Source: Kribbella antiqua (GTDB lineage: Bacteria > Actinomycetota > Actinomycetes > Propionibacteriales > Kribbellaceae). Taken from it: a DNA stretch of 64,000 bases. The DNA is taken from the NCBI RefSeq assembly GCF_004345665.1, contig NZ_SLWR01000012.1, positions 245,370 to 309,369 on the forward strand, written 5' to 3'. Positions 22,733 through 31,973 of the stretch are shown piece by piece; the first letter of the stretch is position 1; each line of letters opens with the position of its first letter. The translations under genes were made by a program, and so were the position numbers. The notes under the pieces were generated by a model. The model saw only the letters and a program-made list of their open reading frames with translations. It made no database searches and was not told the origin of the DNA.

Positions 22733-25303
22733 GTGAATGCTCGGGTCTTCCGCGACGCGTACGGCGTACCGCAGCTGCAAGCGGGAGACCCGTTGGCGCT
22801 CGTGTACCTGCAGGGCCTCAACGCGGCCCAGGACCGCGCCTGGCAACTGGAGCTCGAGCGCCGCCGCTTCCTCGGGACGAGCGCGGCCTTCCTCGGCGCG
22901 GAGGCTGCGCCGTGGGACATCTTCGCTCGGCAGGCCCGGCTCGCCGACACCGCGCAACGCTGCTTCGAAGCACTCGACGACGAGACGCGCGAGTGGATCA
23001 CGGCGTACGTCGAAGGCGTCAACCACGGCCTCCCGGGCGGCTCCCAGCGCGCACCGGAGTTCGCCGAGACCGGCCTGACCCTGCAGAAGTGGGAACCGTG
23101 GGCCCCACTCGGGATCTGGCTCGCGATACACGTCTTGTTTGCCGGGTTCCCGACGAAGCTGTGGCGGACACATGTCGCGCGGCACCTTGGTGACGATGCT
23201 CTCGAGCTGTTCAGTTCGGAGGGTCCGCACACGGCGGGGAGCAACGGGTGGCTGATCCCTGGTTCGATGACGGCGTCGGGACAGGCGATCGTCGCGGGCG
23301 ATCCGCATCGGTACATCGAGAGCCCGGGCGTCTACCAGCAGGTCCGGCTCACCTGCCCCGAGTACGACGTCCTCGGCCTGGCCGTCCCCGGCATCCCCGG
23401 CCTCGCCCATTTCGGCCACACCGGTTCGGTCGCCTGGGCCATCACCAACGCCATGGCCGACTACCAGGACCTGTTTTCTGAACAGCTACGGCGCACTTCG
23501 TCCGGTGTGGAGGCCCTCGGCCCGGATGGCTGGAAGCCGGCTGACGTCCACACCGAGGTCGTCGAGGTCGCGGGCTACGACGCGGTGGAGATCGAGCTGG
23601 TCGAGACCGAACGTGGTCCGGTGATCATGGATGGAATCAGTCTGAGGTATCCGCCTCGAGTGACCAGCCGGCTAGGGTTCGAAGTGCTTCCTAAGTTGCT
23701 TCGGGCAACGACTGTCGCCGATGTGGATGCTGCGCTCGACGGGTGGGTGGAGCCGGTCAACGTGGTGCTGGCGGCGGATACGGCCGGCGGGTTGCTGCAT
23801 CGGACGGCCGGGTTGGTTCCGCGGCGTCACGCCGCCAACAAACTACGCGTCGTACCGGCCTGGGAAGCCGGCCACCAGTGGGACGGCTGGCACGATCCGA
23901 TGCCGCGGGCAACCGTCGACGGCCCGGCCGTGATGGCCAACGCCCGCGAGCTCGCGGCGCCGCTCGGCGTCGAGTTCGCCGCCCCACACCGATCCCGGCG
24001 GATCCGCGAGCTCGTCACCGAGCGCTCGGACTGGTCGGTCGACGAGATGCCGCACATCCACACCGACACCTTCCTCGGCTCCGCCACCTCCATCCTGGAC
24101 CTCCTGGCGGACCTGGACGATCTCTCCCCGGAAGCCGTTGCCCTGCGCACCGAGCTGCTGGGCTGGGACCGCCGGATGGACGCCGCGAGTACGACGGCCT
24201 CGTCGTACGCCGCACTCCGCAAGGCCCTCACCACCCGGCTGGCCGATCACTTCGCGATCCTCGAGAACGCCGAGTGCCCCGAAATTTTCGTACCCTGGAT
24301 GGACCCACTCACCCACGTCTCCTACGCGCTCGAGAATCTCCTGAGCGCCGACCTCCCGGACATCAACGTGAGCTGGCTCGCCCGTGAGGCGCTCGAGGAG
24401 GTCGCCGTCCGCAAACCCCGTCCGCCGTGGGGCGAGACGCACCAGCTGTCACCACTGCACGCGTTGCGTGGCCCGGTGTTCGCACCTGACGAGGAGCCGT
24501 TCGACCTCGGCCTGTCCGGCGACCACCACTGCGTGATGTCCACATCGAGCCTCCCCGGCCTCACCGACGTCTGCATCCGCGCCTCTGCGGCCCGCTATGC
24601 CTGGGATCTCGCGGATCGTTCGGCCAGCGGCTGGGTAGTACCGCTCGGCGCATCCGGCGTACTCGGCGATCCGCACCACCACGACCAACTTCCTTTGTGG
24701 TTGCGCGGCGAACTGGCGCCAGTACTCGGTGACCTCGTCCGTGAGGATCGGACGTACACGCAATCCGTCGAAGGCTTCGGCGCCGTCCGGATCGTCGAGG
24801 CGGATCCCGATCGCGACCTCGACCTGATCCACGAGTGGGTGACGGCGGACCGGGCGAGCTTCTGGGGCATGGGTGAACTCTCCCGGGCGGAGATCGCGGC
24901 GACCTATGAGTTCTTGGACTCAGTCCCGACCCACCACGTCTACCTCGTGCACGTGGATGACGTCCCGGCCGCTTTGCTGCAGACCTACGATCCGCAGGCC
25001 GACCCGGTCGGAGCGTCGTACGAGATCCAGGCGGGTGATATCGGCCTGCACCTGCTGATTGCCCCCGGCACCCCGCGCCCCGGCTTCACCGGCACTCTCC
25101 TGAAGGTCCTCGCCGAATTCGTCTTCCTCCACCTCGGCCACCCGCGCGTGGTCGTCGACCCGGACATCCGCAACACCCGAGCCATCGACCGCTTCCACCG
25201 CACCGGCTTCACCCTCGGTCCCGAAGTCAAGATCACCCAACCCGACGGCACAACAAAGACCGCCCAACTAGCCTTCCTCACCCGGGAGCAGTTCCTGAGC
25301 TGA
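22733..25303 (+). CDS. Penicillin-acylase (Ntn-hydrolase) domain fused to siderophore-type acyltransferase domain
   Basis: 856 residues, no signal peptide. Residues 1 to about 670 are a penicillin-amidase-like Ntn hydrolase. The N-terminus VFRDAYGVPQLQAGDPLALVYLQG is family-typical, and the self-cleavage nucleophile would be Ser170 in HTAGSNGWLIPG. From about 682 a GNAT-fold domain follows (ASFWGMGELSRAEIAATYEFL, then HPRVVVDPDIRNTRAIDRFHRTGF in short), like the AlcB/IucB/DesC-type acyltransferases that acylate hydroxylamine siderophore units. An iron box upstream supports a siderophore role. Penicillin-amidase genes are reported near some desferrioxamine clusters (DesG). GTG 22733 has CGAGGA before it. 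The 3' end overlaps the convergent gene by 26 bases. Confidence 0.85.
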   Translation: MNARVFRDAYGVPQLQAGDPLALVYLQGLNAAQDRAWQLELERRRFLGTSAAFLGAEAAPWDIFARQARLADTAQRCFEALDDETREWITAYVEGVNHGLPGGSQRAPEFAETGLTLQKWEPWAPLGIWLAIHVLFAGFPTKLWRTHVARHLGDDALELFSSEGPHTAGSNGWLIPGSMTASGQAIVAGDPHRYIESPGVYQQVRLTCPEYDVLGLAVPGIPGLAHFGHTGSVAWAITNAMADYQDLFSEQLRRTSSGVEALGPDGWKPADVHTEVVEVAGYDAVEIELVETERGPVIMDGISLRYPPRVTSRLGFEVLPKLLRATTVADVDAALDGWVEPVNVVLAADTAGGLLHRTAGLVPRRHAANKLRVVPAWEAGHQWDGWHDPMPRATVDGPAVMANARELAAPLGVEFAAPHRSRRIRELVTERSDWSVDEMPHIHTDTFLGSATSILDLLADLDDLSPEAVALRTELLGWDRRMDAASTTASSYAALRKALTTRLADHFAILENAECPEIFVPWMDPLTHVSYALENLLSADLPDINVSWLAREALEEVAVRKPRPPWGETHQLSPLHALRGPVFAPDEEPFDLGLSGDHHCVMSTSSLPGLTDVCIRASAARYAWDLADRSASGWVVPLGASGVLGDPHHHDQLPLWLRGELAPVLGDLVREDRTYTQSVEGFGAVRIVEADPDRDLDLIHEWVTADRASFWGMGELSRAEIAATYEFLDSVPTHHVYLVHVDDVPAALLQTYDPQADPVGASYEIQAGDIGLHLLIAPGTPRPGFTGTLLKVLAEFVFLHLGHPRVVVDPDIRNTRAIDRFHRTGFTLGPEVKITQPDGTTKTAQLAFLTREQFLS

Positions 25304-28300
25304 CATCGGGCGGCGTGGCCGGGCTGATTGCGGGGCGAGGGAACCCGCCCAATATGTTTGCCTTGATCAACAGCTTCTCGTAGTCGGCGATCAGCTCGTC
25401 CAGCTTGGCTCGCAGGTCGGCCAGGCTTGCCTCGGTCCCAGCCCCCATCAGCGCATGGTCCGCATGCGCGTCGACGGCGTACGCGGCCCGGACGATCGAC
25501 TCGAGCAGTTCGAGTCGATCGGCCAGTGACCGTTTGCCGGCCGGCTCGCCGAGCATTCGTCCGAGCGCCTTGGCGGCCCCGGCCCGGACCTGATCCGTGG
25601 GCCCGCCGGTCACCCGTTGACCGCGGGCCGGCGACACCCGGCCGAGATCGGGGAACGACCGTGGCGCACCATCGCCGTCGATCGCTTCGTACAGGTTGAT
25701 CGCGTGCGCGAGCCGCGCCCGTGCCGCGGCCGCGTCCGCACTGCCGGGAGCAGTCGCGTCAGCCCAGTCGACCGCCGCGGCGAGCCGGTCGATCCGCTGC
25801 AGCGCATCGATCCGATCCTGTCGTACGTCGCGATCCCAGGACCGCTCATCGGCCGGAGCGGTCTGGTTGTGGACGAACGCGCGCTCGACTGCGGCCCGGA
25901 CACGGTCGGTGTAATCGGCGTCGGCCGGCGACACCGCGACCGGCGACCGGCCGGCCTGCGTCAGCAAGTCGGTCAGCTGGTCGATCTGATCCATCAGTTG
26001 GGCGATCAAATACCTGCCCGTACCCGACTGCCGCGCGAGCTGGGCCGGATCCACGCCCTGTTTGTTCAGCGCCGCCGCGTTGGCATCCTTCCGCGCGAAT
26101 TGGGCGCGCTGGAACAGCATCTTGGCGATCGGTGTGCCGGTGAACCCACCCAGGGCGGCCGCGACGGTCGTGAACACCGTCACGTCGAGCACGTCGAAGA
26201 CCCCGTCGAAGCCGAACACGGTGGTCGCGCCCAGCGCCCCGAGGAAGGCCGTGGCGGCGTAGACGCGGTACTTCAGGTCGCGCTTCGGCCGTGGACCATC
26301 CGGATGCTTCGGCGGTGCCGGCACCACGCTGCGGTCCGCCGTACGGTCGGTCAGGTCCGGCGCCGACCGCCCGGCTCCGGCCAGTTGGGCGAGCTCGTGC
26401 AGCGCGTGGTTCAGCCGGTGCAACGGCTCGGCCAAGGTGTCGATCAGCGCCTGCCCACGGACTGCCTCCCGCTGCGCGTAGTCCCAGCTCTTCTGCGCGT
26501 AGGTGGCTGCTTCTTCCATGTCCGCGAAGATCTTGTCACCGACCGCGCCGAGCAGTCCGGTCGCCATTGCCGTACCGATCGCGGTGATGAGCACCTCCAG
26601 CGCCGCGTCGAAGCGCCGGGCCAGATCGGTCGGGTCGAGGTCCGGAGATGGCCGCTTCGCTACGGCCCCGCGGGCGGTGCCGGCGACGGCGCCGTCGATG
26701 CTCTGGGTGCCGGCGTACGATCCCAGCGACGGCGGATCCGGGGTGGTGATCTCGCCTTCCGGCACCGTCGGCTCAGTCCAGTTGAGATCATGCCCGGACA
26801 GGTCGGCGCCGTTCAGCCGATGATCCTCCAGGTACGCGCGCAAAGCTCGCAGCCGCTCGGCCTGCTCCTGCAAGACCCTGATCAGCTGGTTCTGCGCCGA
26901 GTCCGGATTCGCGAGCTGCCGCGCGACGTTGGCGGCTACCCTGGCCCGGCGGGCGTCGCGCTTGCTGACATCGTTCATCCGTTCGGTGTAGGACTTCACC
27001 AGCGCGATCACGGGCCCTGCGAGCGCGGACGGCAACGCCGGGAACCCGCCCAACCAGAGCAGTACCGCAGCGCCGAGCCCGGCGGACGCGGGGACCAGAT
27101 GGCGGACCTTGTAGTGCTTCGGATCTGCTCCCCGCGACCCGTTGTCGATCGGCTCAGCGGGCTGCTCGCCGTCGAGCATTCCGTCCAGCCCTCGATGCTG
27201 GTGCTCCAGCTTCTTCCGATCGGCGTCGTACGCCGGCCTCTTGGGGTCCGACTTGTGCTTGTCCAGCCGGTGTTCGGAGAACGCGCCGACGAATCCAGCG
27301 ACGACGGACGGGGCGGCGGTGGCGACAGCGGTGGCCCAGCTGTCGGTCGCGGCGTACGCTGCCGCACCGACCAGTAACGCCGTCCAGATCGACGATCCCG
27401 CCGCCTTGGCGAGGTACTTCGGCGTCCGCAGCCGATTGTCCTTCGGGGACTGGCGATCCCGGAACCGCTCGACCAGGCCGGCGTCGAGCAGGCCGGGGAG
27501 CAGCTTGCGGAGCAGGTCGGCGTTCGGCTGGTCCTTGCCCAGGCTCATCGACTCGATCAGGAGCGCGAGCTGACCGGCGATGGCGGCCCGCCGGAATGGT
27601 GAACTCGCCTGCTCGTACAGGAACGCGAGCAAACGCGCCTCGGCGAGATCGCCGCGATCCTTCGGCGACAGCCGTGGGTGCAGATCCGGCTCGCCGGCCG
27701 GGGTCAGCGTGTCGCGATCATCGTTCCCGTTCAGCTGGTCGGTGGACGGATCGAGCGTCGCGGCCGCGGTCTCGGCGAGGATACGGGCCACAACCATCGG
27801 CACGGCGTCCGGGGTGAGCAGGTCGGACAGCGTGACCTCGGCGATCGGATCCGTCCCGGGTTCGGCGTAGTAGTCGGCGACCACACCCTCCTCGAGCGGC
27901 CCGACTGCCAGGTCCAGGTGGTACGCCTCATTGCCGGCGGTCTCGACCCTGTACCGTCCGTTGCCCATGTCAACAACTTCGAGAACGCCGGCCGCGGCCA
28001 GCACCTCTCGCCGCCCCAGCGCCTCCGTCACCGCATCGGTCACCGGGCCGGTGGGACGGTCCGCGGCGACCGTCCTCTCGTCGTCCGGCTCGAAGACAGG
28101 ATCGTTGTCTGGGGCAAATGCACGGATGCGCGGGGTCGGGAACCGTTTGATCCCCTTCAGCCGCTGGTTCTCGAAGCTGCGCCCGCCGGTGTAGATGGTC
28201 TGGCCGCCGGCGTCGGTCACCTGGTACACGAAGGTGACCGAGTCCGGCCGGCCCTGGTTCGGGGTCAGGTAGACCGTCAGTTCGACATCTTTCCCGGCCT

Positions 28301-31103
28301 CGATCCAGGCCGCGATCTCGTTCTCGAAGGCCTCGAACGCACCGTGGTTGAGGGTGCCGTTCTGCGGGAAGTAGTTGGGCGGAAACACCAGCGGGAAGAA
28401 GCGCCAGCCGATGGCGTGGCCACCCTGATCGCCCTTGACACCGCGAGCTCTGGCGTTGCCTCGCTCCACGTCGTCTGCGTGCGAACGCTTTACCCGGTAG
28501 GTCTCCCGCAGCCTCGCCTGGGCGACCCTGCCGCGTCCGGACGGCTCCTCCAGCCACCGTGCCTCGTTCTGCCCGTACCTGTGCCACTCGGACCACTGCG
28601 GCCCCGGCTGACCGTCCCAGTCGGCCACCGGCGAAGCGGGGTCGAACCATCCGAACTCCCCGTCCGGTACGGCGTCCCGCGCGGCCTCGGGGCTGGTCAG
28701 GCCGGGCTGGACAGTACCGTCCCGGGACTGATCGCCGTCGCGTCCGCCCGATCGATCACCAGGGTCAGTCCGTCCGTTCTCGCCGTCGGCTTGACGGAAC
28801 AGAGGAACTCCACTGCCCGCACGCGGACGGGCTGATCCGTGTCCTCCGTGTGGAGCGTCATACCGCTCCGGATCGCTCCGGTCAGCAGTTCGCCCGGCAC
28901 CAGGATCTCGTTGTTGTTCTCCTCGACGTCGAACGTCGTCTCGACCACGAACCTCACCGTTGTCATGGGCTCTCAACCTCTCCAGCGCAGGAGCCTCGCT
29001 CGCGTACGCCTCGCTCTCGAGTTCATTGACGGACGCCACACCGACCCGCTCCGCGCGGTACTGCTCGACGTGGGTCTGCTCATGCGCCAGCGTCGCCGCC
29101 AACGTTGCCCGGTCGACGAAACTCGCCGGTCCGAGCCGGATCTGATACCCGCCCTCGGTCACCCGTACGCGGGCGTACGCATTGTGCTGGTCCAGATATC
29201 GAATCTCCGCGGCCCCCTCCACGATGACGACCTCGGCACCGTTGAGCTCGACCCCAGCGGCCGCCGCAACCTCGGCCACCGTCTCCTGCGTACGAGGCAG
29301 CCCGTCACCGCGATCGACAACGTGCTGATTGCTGCGCCAGCCTGCATCACCCGGGTGATGGTGCTCATGACCCACCGCCCCACCCGCCGACGCGGCAACC
29401 GGACCCCCGGCGTTCGGCCCAATCAAGTCACCGGCGTGCGGCCCGACCGAATCACCGGCGCTCGACCCGACAGCGCCTCCGGCCTCCAGCCGGACCGAAT
29501 CACCGGTCTGCGGCTCGGCCAGGGCCATCCGGTGCTCGGCCAGTGCCGCCCCCTCATCCTCCTGCTGGTCAGAGGACGGGTTGTCCTCCTGCCTGCTGGA
29601 CGCTTCAGCGGGGCCACGCTTGCTCGATGGCGATGGATCGTGCGATCCCTTCGATCCGGTCTTCGCGTCCGGCGCCTGGTTATGGCCGGATTGGTTCTGC
29701 CCGGACTGATTCTGCCCGGACTGATTCTGAGGTGTGGTCCCTTGGTTCTGCTGGGTGGCCTGCGGTTGCTGCGCTGGTGCGCCTCCGGTCTGCGTGGCAG
29801 TTGGTGCCACAGCTGCGTTCGGGGCCTGCAGGTTCGAGGGCGGTGCTTGCGCGGCGGTGGCCGCTGCGACCCCGGGTACGGCGGTACCGGCGAGCGGAGC
29901 GGGCGCCTCGGCCTGGCCGCCGTCCGACGCATCGCCAAGCTGGTGTCCAGCGGCCAAGCGATCCCCGGCGTTCGCAGTACCTGACGAGTTGGCCTCACCC
30001 GTCTGCTGCTGATATCCGTCCGCATTCGGCTTGGCGAGCTCGCCCGACGGCGGCGGCCCGGGTGGATCGGTGTCAGTACGCACGTCACCCGCATCCTGCG
30101 AGGAGGAAGCAGACCCGCCACTACTACCGTCATGCGCATCGCCCCACGGGCTCAGCGCGTGTCCAGCCTCGTGCGACCCGACCCGCATACTCGCCAGCGC
30201 GCCCGCACCGATGCCCTGCTCCACGATCGCCTTTTGGTACTGCTGCCACTCCCACGGATTCTTGCCGTCGGCAACCGCCTGGACGAAGGTGCCGGACACT
30301 GGTGACGAGATCCCGTTCACGGCGAACGCCGCCGATCCGTTCACCACCGTGTCCCGGAGCCGCCCGGGCGACCGGAAAATCGCCCGGGCCGGCAGCGAAG
30401 CCACCAGCCCGATCGGCGCGAGCGGGCGGGCGATCAGCGTGCCGACCGCGGCGGCCTGAGCCGCGGTCACCGCATCCCGCCAGTTGATCCCCTCGCGCTG
30501 CCCCCGCCACTGGTCGATCATCTGACCGCCGACGGTGATCAGCGGCTCCTCGGCCACTTCGATGGCCAGCTCTTTGGCGAGGGCGGGAGTCAGCCGCCGG
30601 ATCCCGGCCGCGACTTCCGCGATCTTTCCGGCGGCGGTCGCGATCCACCCGGCGATCCGGGTCGCCATCCCGCTCACGATGCGGCCGCGAACGAAGTCGC
30701 CGAGACCGGGCGGCAGTCCGAAGCTCAGCGCGAAGGCGACGCCGTTGGCGGCCAGCTCGGCATAGATCTGGTCCTTGACCCAGACGATGTTCTTGCCGTA
30801 CTCACCCGACATCGCGGACAGATCGCGCATCGACTGGATCAGGTCGGCGGTCCCGGTCGACGGCGAGTTGAGCATCAGGTCGATGTTCTGGTGGTATCCG
30901 ATGCCCTGCGGATCGCGCCAGGCGGCCGGCAGTTGGTTGTTGCCGGCGGTTGCGTCACCGACGGTCTGCTGGAGGTCGTTCGCGGTGGCGTTCCACAGGT
31001 CCCGCATGACGAATGCCACATCCTCGTCGACCCAGAAGGGGAAGATCGTGTCGATCGCCTTCCGCAACCAGGTCCACAGAATGGTCGTCGGTTCGGGAAT
31101 CAT
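25278..31103 (-). CDS. Giant putative T7SS substrate: HExxH motif, NS_2-like nuclease domain, long hydrophobic C-terminal region
   Basis: 1941 residues. Residues 1-310 are helical, resembling N-terminal domains of T7SS-exported toxins. A low-complexity Q/N/S/P linker (about 320-600) contains QSGQN repeats. HEQTH at 674-678 with a following ELESEAYASE suggests a zincin-like site. Residues about 878-975 (KGDQGGHAIGW, then PQNGTLNHGAFEAFENE) match the DNA/RNA non-specific endonuclease type found in polymorphic toxins. About 950 more residues follow, with hydrophobic stretches near 1240-1275, 1336-1369, 1502-1522 and 1613-1655. It is the last gene after a YbaB-like and an ESX-like gene. ATG at 31103. 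Secretion and toxicity are inferred. Confidence 0.75.
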   Translation of the reverse strand: MIPEPTTILWTWLRKAIDTIFPFWVDEDVAFVMRDLWNATANDLQQTVGDATAGNNQLPAAWRDPQGIGYHQNIDLMLNSPSTGTADLIQSMRDLSAMSGEYGKNIVWVKDQIYAELAANGVAFALSFGLPPGLGDFVRGRIVSGMATRIAGWIATAAGKIAEVAAGIRRLTPALAKELAIEVAEEPLITVGGQMIDQWRGQREGINWRDAVTAAQAAAVGTLIARPLAPIGLVASLPARAIFRSPGRLRDTVVNGSAAFAVNGISSPVSGTFVQAVADGKNPWEWQQYQKAIVEQGIGAGALASMRVGSHEAGHALSPWGDAHDGSSGGSASSSQDAGDVRTDTDPPGPPPSGELAKPNADGYQQQTGEANSSGTANAGDRLAAGHQLGDASDGGQAEAPAPLAGTAVPGVAAATAAQAPPSNLQAPNAAVAPTATQTGGAPAQQPQATQQNQGTTPQNQSGQNQSGQNQSGHNQAPDAKTGSKGSHDPSPSSKRGPAEASSRQEDNPSSDQQEDEGAALAEHRMALAEPQTGDSVRLEAGGAVGSSAGDSVGPHAGDLIGPNAGGPVAASAGGAVGHEHHHPGDAGWRSNQHVVDRGDGLPRTQETVAEVAAAAGVELNGAEVVIVEGAAEIRYLDQHNAYARVRVTEGGYQIRLGPASFVDRATLAATLAHEQTHVEQYRAERVGVASVNELESEAYASEAPALERLRAHDNGEVRGRDDVRRRGEQQRDPGAGRTADRSDPERYDAPHGGHGSARPRAGSGVPLFRQADGENGRTDPGDRSGGRDGDQSRDGTVQPGLTSPEAARDAVPDGEFGWFDPASPVADWDGQPGPQWSEWHRYGQNEARWLEEPSGRGRVAQARLRETYRVKRSHADDVERGNARARGVKGDQGGHAIGWRFFPLVFPPNYFPQNGTLNHGAFEAFENEIAAWIEAGKDVELTVYLTPNQGRPDSVTFVYQVTDAGGQTIYTGGRSFENQRLKGIKRFPTPRIRAFAPDNDPVFEPDDERTVAADRPTGPVTDAVTEALGRREVLAAAGVLEVVDMGNGRYRVETAGNEAYHLDLAVGPLEEGVVADYYAEPGTDPIAEVTLSDLLTPDAVPMVVARILAETAAATLDPSTDQLNGNDDRDTLTPAGEPDLHPRLSPKDRGDLAEARLLAFLYEQASSPFRRAAIAGQLALLIESMSLGKDQPNADLLRKLLPGLLDAGLVERFRDRQSPKDNRLRTPKYLAKAAGSSIWTALLVGAAAYAATDSWATAVATAAPSVVAGFVGAFSEHRLDKHKSDPKRPAYDADRKKLEHQHRGLDGMLDGEQPAEPIDNGSRGADPKHYKVRHLVPASAGLGAAVLLWLGGFPALPSALAGPVIALVKSYTERMNDVSKRDARRARVAANVARQLANPDSAQNQLIRVLQEQAERLRALRAYLEDHRLNGADLSGHDLNWTEPTVPEGEITTPDPPSLGSYAGTQSIDGAVAGTARGAVAKRPSPDLDPTDLARRFDAALEVLITAIGTAMATGLLGAVGDKIFADMEEAATYAQKSWDYAQREAVRGQALIDTLAEPLHRLNHALHELAQLAGAGRSAPDLTDRTADRSVVPAPPKHPDGPRPKRDLKYRVYAATAFLGALGATTVFGFDGVFDVLDVTVFTTVAAALGGFTGTPIAKMLFQRAQFARKDANAAALNKQGVDPAQLARQSGTGRYLIAQLMDQIDQLTDLLTQAGRSPVAVSPADADYTDRVRAAVERAFVHNQTAPADERSWDRDVRQDRIDALQRIDRLAAAVDWADATAPGSADAAAARARLAHAINLYEAIDGDGAPRSFPDLGRVSPARGQRVTGGPTDQVRAGAAKALGRMLGEPAGKRSLADRLELLESIVRAAYAVDAHADHALMGAGTEASLADLRAKLDELIADYEKLLIKANILGGFPRPAISPATPPDVSSGTAPG

Positions 31104-31124
31104 GGGCGGCGTCCGTGGCCGGTG

Positions 31125-31466
31125 TCAGCGTGGGCCGAGCAGGTCGGAGACCTGCTGCAGCGTCGCGTTGTGCTGGGCAACGATCGACCGGCCGGTACCG
31201 ACGGCACGGAGGATCCGGGGCGCGAACGCGCTCACCTGCGCGATGAGCTCCGGCGCGATCTGGTTATAGGCGTTCCGGAACTGGACGCTGAGGTCGTCGA
31301 AGCCGGTCTCGACGGTCATCTCCGCGGTGTGGATCTCGGTGATCCGGGCCGGCCAGGCCGCCGCCCAGGCGTCGATGGGTGCCTGGATCCCGGCCAGCGC
31401 CCGCGAGGCCGCCGCGGGGTCCATGTTGAGGTTGCCGACGGGGCCCGGCACTCCACCACTGCTCAT
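31125..31466 (-). CDS. Small ESX/Esp-like protein
   Basis: 113 residues, mostly helical: AAASRALAGIQAPIDAWAAAW, then FDDLSVQFRNAYNQIAPELIAQV and a final helix SIVAQHNATLQQVSDLLG. Size and two-helix layout match WXG100/EspC-like T7SS partner proteins, but no WXG turn is present. It lies directly upstream of the giant protein (21-base gap), so it is a likely secretion partner or chaperone for it. Its ATG overlaps the stop of the YbaB-like gene (ATGA). Confidence 0.72.
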   Translation of the reverse strand: MSSGGVPGPVGNLNMDPAAASRALAGIQAPIDAWAAAWPARITEIHTAEMTVETGFDDLSVQFRNAYNQIAPELIAQVSAFAPRILRAVGTGRSIVAQHNATLQQVSDLLGPR

Positions 31467-31858
31467 CGCCGCTGCCCAGCATCGCCAGCCGCACGCATTC
31501 GCCGCATCTCGGCGAGCAGCGGACCGAACTCGGGATCGTTGCCATCGGGCACTGGTGCGGTGGGCAGCGCTGCCGCCCAGGTGTCGAGCGCGCTCTGCTC
31601 GGCCCGCTCCCGCGCCGCGTCGACGGCCCGGACGATCTCCTCGGCCAGCGCTTCCGGCGCGAGTTCGTCGTACACCCGCTCGTCGAGGACCAGCTTGGTC
31701 AGCCGGCCGCGGCCGGTCACCGTCGCCTGGATCAGGTTGGCGGCGGACTCGGCGGTTCCGGTGGTCTCGTCGATCGCCTGCTGGGCTTGCCGAATCTCCC
31801 GTTCGAGCTTCTCGATGTCGGCCAGACGGCCGGTTCCTGCTGTGCCGGGATTCCGCAT
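31463..31858 (-). CDS. YbaB/EbfC-family nucleoid-associated-like protein
   Basis: 131 residues. The C-terminal two thirds match YbaB/EbfC: an N-terminal coiled helix (LADIEKLEREIRQAQQAID), the strand pair ATVTGRGRLTKLVLDERVY, and a long helix APEALAEEIVRAVDAARERAE. Classical members bind DNA; paralogues in T7SS operons are common in actinomycetes and their role is unknown (EspG-like chaperone duty has not been shown). It is the first gene of the three-gene operon with the ESX-like protein and the giant substrate. ATG 31858; divergent from mycosin. Confidence 0.8.
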   Translation of the reverse strand: MRNPGTAGTGRLADIEKLEREIRQAQQAIDETTGTAESAANLIQATVTGRGRLTKLVLDERVYDELAPEALAEEIVRAVDAARERAEQSALDTWAAALPTAPVPDGNDPEFGPLLAEMRRMRAAGDAGQRR

Positions 31859-31973
31859 CACACGCCTCCGGTGGTAGCTACCTGCCCAAGCCTGAGCCGT
31901 GATCGCGGGTGCCCGCCGGTGATGTCCGCTTCCGGCCAGGCGGCCGGGCCACGACGCGGAGCCGGAAAGGATC

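Noticed and set aside
29625..29760. Repeated QSGQN-coding DNA considered as a CRISPR-like or regulatory repeat
   Set aside because: The repeats are short, in frame and inside the low-complexity protein linker, with no spacer structure.
25617..29984. Long plus-strand open frames opposite the giant protein
   Set aside because: Shadows; the minus-strand frame has recognisable HExxH and nuclease motifs and operon coupling.
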